This document shows, in pieces, positions 10,117 to 22,453 of a DNA stretch of 64,000 nt. This DNA comes from Russula earlei (taxonomy: Eukaryota; Basidiomycota; Agaricomycetes; Russulales; Russulaceae). A program made the position numbers and the translations under genes. Within the stretch, counting starts at the first letter, position 1. Every line of letters begins with the position of its first letter. The notes under the pieces were generated by a model. The model did not search any database, was not told the DNA's origin, and saw only the letters and a list, made by a program, of their open reading frames with translations. The DNA is taken from contig JAGFNK010000152.1 of the NCBI GenBank assembly GCA_025769875.1, positions 44,911 through 108,910 on the forward strand, given 5' to 3'.

Positions 10117-11440
10117 CTGTTTGCATGGAAACAAGCCAGGATTTGGTTATGACCCCGAGGGTGTCTCATCTCGACTCGCGGCAGACGCAGCCGAGCCGAA
10201 GGAAGCCGCCATCAGAAGAGAAGCGTTCTTGCATCCTGCGAAGTCCTGTCGTCTTCACGCCGCGGACCGCCTTGAGCTGTCATCGAGCTCGAATCCAAGC
10301 TCGAACCCGTCGTGCAGGGCGTCGGTGACACCGCGCCCGTTCTCTTTCCGTCCCGCGGCCTCGTGGTCGTGCGTGGGGCACGGGTATGCGCGTGCCTTGA
10401 CTACAACGACATCGTTTCCTCATCAGCCCCGCTGGCAAGCGAGCCACGGCTGGGTAGAGACGTCTCGTGTGCCACGATAACATCGCGTCCGTCGGCAAGG
10501 AGGGCGATCACCCGAACGGGAGGGTTCGTTCGTGCAGAGATTGGCGCGCGTATCATTTATCGCCCGGTCAAGACCGCTGCTAGGGGTTGCCCCGATGATA
10601 AACACGACCTCGTGATCTGTCTAGGAATCATATGGAGCTGAAAGCTCAACGGAAGGGGAGATTGCTGGTTTCATATCCCGAGCCTGAGGGGGTAAATCAA
10701 CTCACGCAAGTCGAGAATGGGCTTCGACGTCCTCGTCCTCTTCGCCCTGTGCTGACGCATTGGATTACTAGCGTTGCGAGATGTTGACATTTAAAATCAG
10801 TATGCAATGCGCGACTCTGGCCGCGTCACACAGGCTGTAGACCCTACTGCCAGTGAGTGGGCGAGACGTACGCCTCGTGTTGGCATGGAAAACTGTCGAG
10901 TTCTCAGCCAGTCTGAATAATGAACGAGTAGATCCACGGCCAAGCTGCCGTGTGTGCATGCTGACCCTCACGGGTATGATGACCAGTAAATTCCCGTTTT
11001 CGCACGATTGCTGGCGATACTGACGAGAACCTGAATCGAATTGAGTCATGGTTCAATACGATGTTTTCCTCCTGGCAGATCGTTTCCCACCACACAAGAA
11101 ACGGCGCCGATGAATTCTCCTACCACTGGCCCGGGTTCTGTTTCTGCGCGGGTCGTTTTTAAAACGTCGTCGGCGCATGGAAGCGAGATGGCGTTGGGCA
11201 TCGGCACTCCCAGTCGTTGACCTCTGTTCGTGGTGCTGCAGTGGAACATACAACCTGGGTCACGGAACCACCCGCTTCCAATCGGTCGCTACCCAGATTA
11301 CCACTCGACCACAGAGGGTGAGATCATGACAAAAAAATGAAAGGAAAGTGTGCACTCTGCATGCGAGGACAGGTTCAATTGGGGATGGCGGGGCAAGGTT
11401 GCACCAGTGCTGCCCGTAACTGGTACATGCTTACTGCGCG
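10117..11440. other. GC-rich intergenic DNA with no supported gene
   Basis: Several overlapping frames of about 100 codons are open on both strands because of GC richness. None shows family motifs or a convincing exon structure. It ends at the hAT target site. Confidence 0.45.
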
Positions 11441-11587
11441 CCTCAGGCCAGTGTTGGCTGAAGGGCTGAAGGCCTTCAAATGGCTTGCCCTTCAGAAGGC
11501 CTTCAGTGAAGCCTTCAAGGCTTGTAACAAAATTTTGAAGAGTTGAAGGGCTTCAAGGTCTGAGTGGCTGTGTTGTAGTTAGAAAAT

Positions 11588-14500
11588 TTGTCAACTAATA
11601 ATTTCAAACTCTTGACTCATCTGAGATGTCAGATGGCACCAAATGCTCAGTCACTTTGGGCATTCTTTCATCGAGGTGAGAAGCAAAATGGAACCCATCA
11701 TCACACATACTGCAAGGGTTGTGTTGCTCAACATGAAGTGATTGGTGATGAAGGACTGGATGACACTTCAGAATTTATTTCACAGAAGTTGAGATTTGAA
11801 ACTGGTGAGTGACTATGGCCAACATGACATGTCATGTTCACCCTCAATCTCCATATTATTAATAACACATACTTCAAAGCTTGCCAAGCAGTGGGCAGTA
11901 CTCAAGGCTCAAAACTAGCCTTCATTGCACATATAATTGGGGGACAAGGTGTTCAACCATGCCTGTATGCATCAGATGCGGCAAAAGAAGAAGCAATCAC
12001 CCAATGAGCCTTGGGAAAGACATCAGCTCAGGGTAATGTGACATCTGAGCCAACTGTCAACAACAGCAGCAGGAAATGCTCCCAACCAAGCTCCACTATT
12101 GAACCAAGCTCCCATCCATGCCAGAAGTTGAAACAAGCCATGCTGAAGACCTACTGAGGAGTGGACGTGCCATTCAGTCAAGAAGAGATGGTTGCTGTCC
12201 AGGCCCAAGTCCTTTGAGCTGTTGTTTCAGCAAACCTTTTGTTCTGAGCAATGGGAGACCCAGAGATGTTGAAGCTCTTTGGGATGCTATGAACGGCTGC
12301 ACCTGGATTCATACCATCTAGGAAAGTAATTGGTGGTTGGTTGCTAGATGAAGCATCAGGGATAGTTGACTCAATGCTTGGAAGAATCCTAACCAGAAAG
12401 AACCTTGGTTTATCATAAGATTGTAATGACACTAGATTGATATGCAGTGCTGATTTTGGAAGTGTAGGACTGATGGATGGAAATCTCTCACAAAAGATGC
12501 TGTGAACGGCATTTGCGTGAATGTGGATTTCAAGGTATGTGCCATTGCGCCTGTTGTCTGTGATGTATCTCCCACACCATCTAGTCATATACGCTAGAGT
12601 TGATTCATGCAACTGCAAATGACAAGGATGGACCTGCACAATGTTGGCAATTTGAAAAGATTATTGATTGGATAGAGAAAAAGTATGGTTGCACAGTTAT
12701 CTACTTCACAACAGATGCAGACAGTGGTAGCAACAAGGGTTGGAAATTACTGATAAAGAGTCGGCTGTACTTGATTGGGCCATCATGTTGGGCTCACCAG
12801 GTGTGTGCAGTAACATTTCATCATGCCATGTTGTAAATACTAATGGTTCAATTCACAAAGTTTCAATTGATTCTTGTTGACTACTTGAAGGTCTGCATTT
12901 ACGCGGCAGAGATTGGAGCATCTGCAACAGCACTGATAGGCTGGCTGAACAACCATGGGAAGGTCTGTGCCATATTTAACAAGGCGCAGGCAGATATCAG
13001 CAAGGACCATAATAATGGATGTCCTATCATTCTCACATATCTCATGGCCAATCTCACACAATGGACGACACATTACATTGCCTTTGTTCGCTTATACACT
13101 GTCAAGGAGCCACTTCAGCTTGCCATAATGCTGCATCGAGAAGCTATTATTGCTGTGCAAGTTGGGGCAGCCAAGTCAATGGAGAAAGAACAGCTGACCA
13201 AAGATGCTGTGCAGTTCTGTGACTTAATTAACAGCCATGCGTTCTGGACTGGGCTAGAGACCATTATAGGTGACATTGAGCCCATCTGCTATGGAACGAA
13301 CATCAATCAGAGCAACTCTACTTGGGCTGATCAAGTCCTACTTACCTTGGTGAGAATGTTCTTACATTTCAAGGGTCATCCTGAGCCTGATGTTGCAACT
13401 GCAATGGTCAAATGACTTGAAAAGAGATGGAAGTCTTGTGATCAACCGCTTTTCATCCTGGCCTTGATTCTTAATCCATACGAGGGTCTATCCTGTTTTG
13501 GATCCACTGCAAATCTTAATTAATTCAAGTCCAATAACCTCCTCATTTCGGTATGTCATTTATGTCCACTATCTCAAACTATACAGTGATTGATGGGTGT
13601 AGATGTATCATTGCATGAAAGCCCAGCCCTCAAACGGTGATATGCCACAGGAGCATGCTACAAAGGAGTGTGCACTTAGATCATTTATGCAGCATCTTGC
13701 TGGAACAGGGCAGTTTGGTGATTGGAGAGATCAATGTGTTGGGTTTGAAGATATCATGGTATGTACTTCATATGGCTATCAGTAAAGTATATTGACATGT
13801 ATTTGACTAGGGGAAGGACCCACTCACCGTCTGGAGGGCCTTTGAGAGTTCAAATGATACACAGGAGCTTGCATCCTTTGCAATTATCCTCCTTACTATT
13901 GTAGTCAATCAGGCTGGTTGCAAGTGTCTTTTCTCTGACTTGAAGGTTAAGCAAACCCAACGACGGAATTGTTTAGGCTTGAAGAAGCTTGAAAAGATGA
14001 CAAAGGTTAAATTATTACTGCATCTTTTGTACAACCCTCACCATTATCAGGTTGGTGCAGATATTGCTGCAGATCATTGATGGCTTGGCCTCATTGAAAA
14101 GCAAGGAAAGCTCTTCTAGCTGTCCCATGATACAGTGATTTGCTCAAAGATATAGATGATGAAGACAAGACTGAGCATGGCCAAGCATTGGTGACTAGCG
14201 AAGCAGGGTGGAGAACAGAGATGGCAAAGTGGATCAGGGATGCATGACTCTGTTGAGATCTGCACTGCCCAGAGTCTCAGGTGTGTTGTGATATGATCAC
14301 AACTTGGATGCGTTGATGTGTTGGATCACCCAGACCAGGCATCACCAGCTCAGCTCATATGCTGCAGCACACGTTAGTTACACTGATAGAGTGATTTAGG
14401 ACAATTGGTAGCTACTTACAACTGATCCTTGGACTTACTTAGTGATCCATGATGCTAGTTAACTGTACTGCATCCAGTGGCGGTCTCAGGTACTTAAGAA

Positions 14501-14994
14501 TGCCACAAAGTATGCAGATCACTTCAGTTTTGTGTCAACCAAACTGAAGTGAGTATTTACACTATGATCTCCTATCTCACAGTACTGATGACACGTTGTA
14601 GCTATTGTCTGATAGGTACATTATTTATATCAGTTTTGTGTCAACCAAACTGAACTATTGTCTGATAGATCTGCCTGCGATCTTATCATCTGCTGCTATC
14701 TAATCACACACACTGCATCTATCTTCAACACAACTCTAGGCAGAGAATGAGTCAGATGCTGAGCCAGAATCAGACAATGAGGACCTGATTACACCTATAC
14801 CAGCTGCCCATGCCAGAAAATGGTCACCTTGTAAACTGTCGGTGCTATTTGGAGGTGAGGTGGTACGACCTGACAGACATGCACTGATGGAATTTGATGA
14901 GGAAGCTGCACTGATGGAAGCTTTGGCAGACCAAGAGGAGGATAAATACCCTGATGATGGTGCCATGGAGGGATCTGGGGATGACTTTGAGTAG
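11588..14994 (+). pseudogene. hAT transposase, decayed
   Basis: Start: SLWAFFHRGEKQNGTHHHTYC then KGCVAQH, a BED-like zinc-finger remnant. Middle (about 12240-13415): FIPSRKVIGGWLLDE, TTDADSGSNKGWKLL, ATALIGWLNNHGKVCAIF, QWTTHYIAFVRL. C-terminal dimerisation region at about 13830-14010: ELASFAIILLTIVVNQAGC followed by LFSDLKVKQTQRRN, the best hAT signature here. The tail after the inserted LTR is acidic and ends GSGDDFE at 14994. Many stops and frame changes; non-functional. Confidence 0.8.
14251..14730 (+). repeat. Copia-type solo LTR inside hAT-1
   Basis: Exactly 480 bp, TGTTGAGATC to TTCAACA, the same length and sequence family as the LTRs of the copia element at 21937-31279. Flanks GACTC and (C)AACTC are an imperfect TSD. 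It keeps both copies of the internal TCAGTTT...AAACTGA hairpin (14523-14551 and 14631-14657). Confidence 0.88.
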
Positions 14995-15194
14995 AAACTT
15001 AAATTGACTGTATCTTAGCTTGAATCACCCCTATTGTCATCAAACTTATGATAATAGCCATGCAAACATTTTAAACTGTCATTTTTTGATATTAAGGCCT
15101 TCAATTGAAGGTCTTGAAGCCCTTCAACAGCCTTGAAGCCTTCAAGCTTGGTGAAACCTATTTGAAGGGCTTCACAGCCAACACTGCCTCAGGC

Positions 15195-16600
15195 TGCCAC
15201 TTCCTACGTTGTGATCGACGCACCGTGGACTTCGACTCCGAGTTCAATAAAATCTCATCAATAGCACGTAGCGTAAAATCGGGTTCGCATTTGCATTGTA
15301 CATTCCATTTTCCATGTGGACCAGCAGCACTCTTTCGGGCCACCAGGGGTGCGTGCGGAGGAGTGCGAAAGCGCAACACCGCGCGTCCCAGGGATCATTG
15401 TGATCCCTCAATTTTTTTGCACTCCCCTCAGGGGAGAATATGCTCCTTTGTCTGTTTTGTTTGATTCAGATTGAAATCAAAAATGTCTAAAAATCAAGAA
15501 CACCTTTCTTCATTCCATATTGACTCCACAACTCCTGTATCTGAGAAAAATGCAAATGTGTGATTCAATTGTGCACATTGTTATGGTGTCATGGCCATAA
15601 GAGCGTTAGCTCAAGGTTCAGTGGGGCCAAGTCCCTGTGACTTGGTTCAAGGGGTTCAGTGGGGCCAGCTCAAGGAGGCCAGATCAAAGGTTTAGCATCT
15701 CAAGGCTAAGTCAGATAATGACTCAGTCCACAGACAGAGTCGATCTTCTGGTTTCACAGAAGAGGAGGATGATGATGAGAGAGAGGTAGAGGAGGAAAAG
15801 GAACACAAGGGTTCCTTGTGGTGTGCTTAGGTCAAGCTGAGTGTAGGCCAGCACAAGCAAGTTGTGATTGAGAGAGTATACAGGGCAAGGGATGTGACAG
15901 GAAATGGGACAAAGCTAAGCTTGGGGCATTCCCCAGCTTCTACAGGCACTTAAATACTGTATCTAGTGAGGCTGTACAGTACTATATGTGGAACAATAGA
16001 TAAAGGTGAACCAATGGCAAAAGGTACTTGAACAATAGATGAAACACAATAGGTGAAACAATAAGGGACCATTGGCATCAAGGGATGAAATGGTAACCGA
16101 GGGGATGAGGGTGATGGAGGAGAACAATAGTAAAAGTAAACAATAACAACAGAGTGTAGAGATGAACCGAACAAGGGGGTAATTCATGACACACATGCAC
16201 CAAAACCAGAGCAAGCACATCAGCCAGACAGACAGGCAATGTGTTATTTCTGTCAAAGTCTGAGGGCTCCTTACTATATGATTCCATTCCTATTTTACTT
16301 CCATTCCTGACTCCAAAAGCTTCTAAAAAACCATTTTCTCCTATTTTATCTCCTAAGTAACATATGGTGTTTTGCCCAGCCCAGCCTCAGGCCATGAGCT
16401 GGGCCAAGCCAGGCTGAAATAGGCTGGGCTGAGCTGGGCCAAAGTGATGGCTTCATGATGGCTTTGGCCCAGCCTTTGATTTGAAAAGCCAGAGCCAGGC
16501 TATCAGTTGCATTCTTTTTGTGGTGGGTTGAGTTACCATAAAAGGTGATTGTGTTGGCAAGAGAATCAGTGCATCAATCATGCATTTAAATGACACCAAA
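15195..16600. other. Repeat-derived, gene-free stretch
   Basis: No supported coding region. Notable pieces: A/T-rich DNA with repeated GAACAATAG-like words around 16000-16150, and a C/G-rich block (16374-16500) built from AGCCCAGCC, GAGCTGGGCC and CCAGGCT words. A similar block occurs at 56262-56395, so it may be a small non-autonomous element. Confidence 0.4.
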
Positions 16601-16655
16601 TCACTTTCTCAATTACATATTCAATGACTTATTTATTAGCTATTAGACAAATAAA

Positions 16656-18662
16656 TTAAAATGATACAAAAAAAGATTTTGTATTGTAAGGAACAGCAGT
16701 TGAGGCTGTTAGAATAGGCAGCAGTGTGAGTCTGAAGGGACCTGGTGCAAGGGAGGTGGTGGCATTGGAGGGAGGGGGGTTCTGAGGGAGGGATGATGGT
16801 TCCCCAAGGGCACATGTGCATGCATTCATGGTGGCAGATGTTGCATTGGGCTTGGTGCACTTGCCTGACCATTTGGCCCCGGTGTACAGATCATTGTGAA
16901 CATGGTGGTGCTTTCCCTTAGCAACACCGATGCTTTGTGCTGTCAGTCCCCACACATTGGGAAGACTGGTCTGTTGTTTTGGGCCCTGTTTGAGTTTGAC
17001 AACCATATGCTTGGCTGTCTCCATCCATGTTTTCAGATTGGGTGCAATCACTTCCTTATCAGGTAAGACCTTGGAACCTTGAATTAAATTGATTGCGGCT
17101 GCCAAACCGTATTTGGTGGCCTGCGCAGCCTCAACGATCTCTGCTGTTTGATTAGCATTTTCAAGGCTAGATGCGAGATCATGCAATAATGATATGATCT
17201 CCTGTGAGAGAGATACTAGGCTCTCCCTTGGTGTGGATGAAGAAGATGATGGGGATGGGGGGTCAGGTGATTTATTTGCACTTTCCTTTTGTGTGCTCTC
17301 CTCAGGACAGAGGTAGGGAAAGTGAATGTAGATTGCTGCAATGTGTTTGCAGAATCTAATCTGGGGATAATCTGTGCAATCACAAGTTGACTTCATCAGA
17401 TTGATTGAGTAAATTGCACTGGAACAGGATTGTGCAGCAATGTGAAAGCAGATCTCATTGAATTGCAAGATTGAATCTTGTGAGATGCTCTTGGCATGGG
17501 TGAAAATTATATGACACCTGTCAGCCACCAGGTCCTGACCATCAAGCCCAATGTTCTGCCATTTGTGCCTGTTTTGGTAATATGGCACCATGTGATGCAC
17601 TAGGACAAATAATATTCAATCAATCCACTGATTGTGCTTGCTGTCAAGCCAATGTGATTTGAGGACATGATGATATTTAAAAAGATTGAGTCATCTTATC
17701 TTTAGATCAGGAGGATCACATATGCTTTGATCAACATGTTGGTGTCCCCTTCCTCAAAGATATGGTGATTTTTCCAGTAAACCATGGACCACATATGCAC
17801 CACAGGCATCCATTAAGTGTCAAGACATGTACTGCTGATCACAAGGGACTCAGGAGCAGGTGGGCAAGGGTTGGAACAGATGGTACGCGGTCTCTCTTGA
17901 GTGAAATGGGACAATATACAGCCAGGATCTGGCCTTGGTTCATAACATTAAGACCCAAGATAGTTCACAAAAGTTTCTGGAACCTGAGGATCAGTGGAGA
18001 TCTCCTCCCAGATTTGTAGAAAGTCAGCCTGATCATCTGTATGTACCCATCTCTTGATCTTATCCCACAGATCAGGAAAATCATTAGCATTGAAGTGTGA
18101 TTGCATTGCATGCAACACATGCCACTTGCAAAGCCATATCCAACTTCCTGGATAGGCAATCTTGAGGGTGGCAATCTGTGCAGCATCACAATCTGTTATA
18201 ATAATAGATGGCCAGATAGCTGGACTGGCATCCCTGACCCAATGGACAAAAAAGGATATTGTGTCCTTTGTTCCATTGGATGCCAGCATCCAGGCAACAG
18301 GCACACCTATCTGGAAAAGGTAAGTGTACTAAATTGACATTTAGTAAATATTATGCACCATGTCCTCAGTGATTGTGCATGATCATGGTAAATAATAAGA
18401 AGTCCAGATATTGAGTAATATTATGAGTTGTATTGATACCAATGAAGCCATTCCCAAGGTGGCAGAATGCCTCCATTTGGAAAGGGGTCTGGATGCATAA
18501 CACATATGCATCCTCCTACAGATTTGATTGAGATAGGGCACTGTGCAGCCTGTCTTTGTAAAAAACATTTGTTTTTTCATCTGTGAATCTGTCCAACCAG
18601 AGCCTGGTGGAGATGGCATCCTCTGGATGCAGCCTGATAATCTCATCTTCCATTTCCTGGGC
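16656..18662 (-). pseudogene. MULE transposase with SWIM zinc finger, decayed
   Basis: Minus-strand order: RLWLDRFTDEKTNVFYKD, then EDAYVLCIQTPFQMEAFCHL, GNGFIGINTTHNITQY, GVPVAWMLASNGTKDTISFF, PSIIITDCDAAQ, WLCKWHVLHAMQSHF, then IFEEGDTNML, VPYYQNRHKWQNIGLDGQDL and a SWIM finger STCDCTDYPQIRFCKHIAAI (17335-17395), as in basidiomycete MULEs. The first catalytic Asp (usual GIDATHN) is Asn here (18432-18434), and a stop follows SQSNL. Probable short introns lie near 18310 and 17650. The Ser/Pro tail ends at 16656. A 130-bp deleted LTR interrupts it at 17818. No terminal repeats were recognised. Confidence 0.85.
17818..17947 (-). repeat. Internally deleted solo LTR, family B copy 6
   Basis: Only 130 bp: both LTR ends are present (TGTTATGAACC and GTCTTGACA on the sense strand) with an exact 5-bp TSD TTAAG (17813-17817 and 17948-17952), but about 700 bp of the middle is missing. 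The deletion therefore kept both termini exactly. Lies in the MULE gene after VPETFVNYLG. Confidence 0.88.
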
Positions 18663-18808
18663 CATGCGGCTTACATCCTGGAGCAAGATGAATCAGTCTT
18701 GGCTGCCATTGGGCAATGAATCCTGAATATTGTGTACCTTTCCATTATTAAGTTAGCAAATAAAAATAAAATAAAATCAATACAGGCACTTACTATTTCC
18801 TGTGGATC

Positions 18809-20610
18809 TGTCAAGACACATACTGCTGATCACTAAGGACTCAGGAACAGGTGGGCAAGGGTTGGAACAGATGGTATGCAGTGTAGATGGCATTGAACAA
18901 GAGGATGAGCCAAATGACTAGAAGGTACCAGATAGGGACTGGTACATGTTGCAAGATGCAGAGGCAAAGGTTGGAGGCCAGTGCAGCAAAGGGACTTTAA
19001 ACAAGGCGGTTGTTGAAGAGTACCTTGAAGATGAGGAAGATCTTTAAACAGAGTGGTTGCGAGGGAGTACCCTGGAAGAGAGAGAATCACAAATGGACAG
19101 TCTGATGACTGCCATGTTACATTGGGGCTTATATACTAGTTACAAGTCTGAATACAAATGACAGAAAATAACCCAGACTCTTTGGACTGCTCCAATCAGA
19201 TTCTAAGGGCATAAACTTGTTGTGTCAGACCTATGGGTGACTCAGGACAATTAGGGAGACTGTGGAGCAATGACATCATAATGATATCACTTGTGGAGTG
19301 CTTGGTGAGCATATGATGTCATAGTGGAGTTGCTCAGTCAGCCATGATGTCAGTGGCACTTTATGACATCATACAGATCATTCTAGGAGGTTGAGGAGTC
19401 CTTCCAGTGTTTTGGTACCAAGTGGCTGAGTGGCCATGTGGCTAGCACATGGTGGGTTACCCAGATAGGAAAGAGGGTGCTCTAGCAAGCCACAGGGGTT
19501 GGGGAGCAAGGATTCCTTGTGATGTATGCTTGCAGAAGGGAGTAGTGTCATGAACCATTCTCCGGAGAGGGCCCTGGAAGGACCCTTCCTTATAGGAGGA
19601 AACCCAGCCTCTATGGTGTCACCCTGTTCACATGAGCAAAAGGGGTGAGTAGAGGTGTCCACAATATCGCGCACGCATTGTTGCGCGAGCGATTCTCGGC
19701 ACAATCGACATACAGCAAGCCTCACTTAAAGGCAACCCTTCTAGCAACAAAAGACAGTATTAGGGCCTTCCTAAGAACCCTTTGGAACGACCCTAGGAGC
19801 TCTACAATAGGTACTAACCTAGTATCAAAGGCCCTACAACGCGTTATTAGACCAACTCTAATAACTATAGAATGAACTATAAGGCAACACTAAGGACCTT
19901 AATAGAAGTATTAGGGTCGACTCTAAGGACCCTAATAGAACTATATAAGGGCCTTATAAGATAACACTATTCCCTAACCAAACTACAAGTCCTCAAATGA
20001 CCGGCCCTAAACTAACTAACAGGAAATGAATCAGGTGCTCGCATGTGCACTAAAGCAGTGAACACTGTGGACAATGGAAACTCTTACTCATCAAGAGAAG
20101 CTTTCTTACTCAGCAGCTTACTGAGCATGACTGAGCATGCTCAGTAAGCGTTCTCCGACTTCTTACTCATCACTCCATTGTGCTTGATAACAAGGTTATG
20201 ACTTGTTCCCTATTTAGCAGTTCTCTTGTAGTATATAAGTGCTCAATAAAGTAGCGGACAGTCCTCAGACTGTCCATTTGTTTATGGCACTCTCCATCCC
20301 TGGGGTACTCCTTTAAGGACCGCCCCCTTGTGACTACCCTGGCCTCTTCTCTGCGTGACTGCTTGACTCTCACAGTAACAGTACCCCTCTGGTATCTGTT
20401 ACTACTCTGGACTCTACTCCTTGCTCACGCCATCTTGGACATTTATCGACTCGTCGTCGAGCTTATCCCTCGCTCTTGAACTGGATAGTTCAACAGTGAG
20501 TCTTGACAGTAGTCATTGGAAATGGGGTGAATAGAGGATACAAAGTGGAAGGAGCTTTCTTGAGTAAACTAGGATGGTGCATGGCCAGGACTTGGCCTTG
20601 GTTCACAACA
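18809..20610 (-). repeat. Solo LTR, family B copy 1, split by a family-A LTR
   Basis: Sense minus, about 840 bp without its insert. Starts TGTTGTGAACC and ends GTCTTGACA on the sense strand. Holds TATATAAG near 19130. Diverged by many CpG transitions. A family-A LTR is inserted at 19546. No TSD was found at its outer ends (GGATC versus TTCAT), so it may be an old or rearranged copy. Confidence 0.8.
19546..20508 (+). repeat. Solo LTR, family A copy 3
   Basis: 963 bp, sense plus, inside family-B copy 1. Flanked by GTAG on both sides (a 5-bp TSD GTAGT is possible with one altered base). Keeps the TATA box, post-TATA hairpin and U3 palindrome. CpG-rich and so young. Confidence 0.9.
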
Positions 20611-20970
20611 TTCATCCCCTCTTTATGGATCTGTTGCTCCTGCAATGGGTAAGGGTTCTTTGTTTCTTTGCTTAAAAGAGTAGCATCGATGGAATGGTTT
20701 GCATAAGAAAAATTGAAGTCTGTTTGTCTGTGGAGGTTTTCTCTGTGCTCTGTTGTACATTCTTGGGATGGCTGTGGTTGATTGGGTGTGTTGTGAACTG
20801 AGGCCAAGTCCTGGCCACATATTGCCCAATCACACTCAAAGGAAACCCCTCTCACTTTACATTGTCAATCCACTTTGATTTCATGGGCTACTCTTCCTGT
20901 GGTACAAGATATTGCTATCACAAAGGCACTATGACATGACTGGACACCCATCAGGTAATCATTGCATGGC

Positions 20971-21800
20971 TGTTATGAACCAAGGCCAGGTCCTGGCCAT
21001 ATATTGTCTGGTTTCACTCAAGAGAGACCTCTCTTGCTTCGCATTGCCAACTCCCTTCCATTTCTTTGGGCTACCCCTCCTGCAGTGCAAGATATTGCTA
21101 TTGCAAAGGCACTATAACACGACCAGGCACCTGTTTCCTAATCGGGTAATCATTGCATGGCAACCACATGGTCACCCAGCCACCAGGAACCTGAAACAGC
21201 AGCACCAACTCTTAGAAACTGTTGCATAACTCATCTGACATCATCAAGGCTCCAATGACATCATGGCTGACTGAGTGACTCCACAGTGACCTCATAGGTT
21301 CACTAAGCACTCCACAGTGACATCATAATGATGTCATTTCCCCACAATGATCAGTAATGCACTCAGTAAGCCTGAAACTTGACACAAGCAAGTTTATACC
21401 TCTGTAGTCCTATTGGATGGTACCAAAAGGTCTAGAACAGTTCCAGTTCTTTGTAATTGACCCTGTACACTGTATATAAGCCCCAATGAAGCATGGCAGT
21501 CATCAGACTGTCCATTTGTGATACTCTCATCCTCCTGGGTACTCCCCCATGACTGCTCAGTCTAAAGATTCCCCTCACCTCCAAGGTACTCTTCAACAAC
21601 TGTCTTGTTTAAAGCCCTCTCGCTACACTGGCCTCTAGCCTTCGCCTCTGTCTCTTGCAACACTTACCAGTCCCCATCTGGTACCTCCTCATTGTTTGGC
21701 TCGTCCTCCTGTTCAATGCTGCCTTTGCTGTGTATCATCTGTTCCGACCCTTGCCCACCTGCTCCTGAGTCCTTAGTGATCAGCAGTACATGTCTTGACA
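20971..21800 (+). repeat. Solo LTR, family B copy 2
   Basis: 830 bp, sense plus, TSD ATGGC (20966-20970 and 21801-21805), inserted in the same kind of LTR. TATATAAG lies at about 21473, followed by the partial hairpin GGCAGTC-ATCA-GACTGTCC. Confidence 0.92.
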
Positions 21801-21936
21801 ATGGCAGCCACATGGCCACCCAGCCACCAAGGACCTGAAACAGTGGCATGGACTACCACAACTTGTTGCATAACTCATATGACACCATTTAGCTCCAATG
21901 ACATCATGGCTGACTGAGCAACTCCACACTGACATC

Positions 21937-22416
21937 TGTTGAAAATAGATGCAGTATGTGTGATTAGATAGCAGCAGATGATAAGATCGCAGGCAGATCT
22001 ATCAGACAATATTTCAGTTTGGTTGACACAAAACTGATATAAATAATGTACCTATCAGACAATAGCTACAATGTGTCGTCAGTACTGTGAGATAAGATGT
22101 CATAGTGTAAATACTCACTTCAGTTTGGTTGACACAAAACTGAAGTGATCTATGTACTTTGTGGCATTCTTAAGTACCTGAGACCGCCACTAGATGCAGT
22201 ACAGTTAACTACCATCACGGATCACTAAGTAAGTCCGAGGATCGGTTGTAAGTAGCTACTGATTGTCCTAAATCACTCTATCAGTGTAACTAATGCGTGC
22301 TGCAGTGTATGAGCTGAGCCGGTGATGCCCGGTCTGGGTGATCTGATGCGTCAACGCATCCGAGTTGTGATCATATCACAACACACCTGAGACTCTGGGC
22401 AGTGCAGATCTCAACA
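21937..22416 (-). repeat. 3' LTR of the copia element
   Basis: 480 bp, TGTTGAGATC to TTTTCAACA on the sense strand. Contains two copies of an ACTTCAGTTT-type hairpin about 115 bp apart. TSD ACATC lies at its outer edge. Confidence 0.94.
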
Positions 22417-22453
22417 TCCCCCCATGATTAAGACAGTCGGTAGATAAGATCAA

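Larger units (their letters stand above)
11449..15186 (+). mobile_element. hAT transposon relic (hAT-1)
   Basis: Terminal inverted repeats start CAGTGTTGGCTG at both ends, followed by GAAGG(G)CTTCAA repeats, and are flanked by an exact 8-bp TSD CCTCAGGC (11441-11448 and 15187-15194), the hAT hallmark. The outer 100 bp are unusually rich in CTTCAAG/CTTGAAG motifs. The interior is a decayed transposase gene. A copia LTR (14251-14730) lies inside near its 3' end. Confidence 0.93.

Noticed and set aside
10121..10641. Overlapping ORFs after the MDR gene
   Set aside because: No motifs, no splice pattern; GC-rich DNA keeps frames open by chance.
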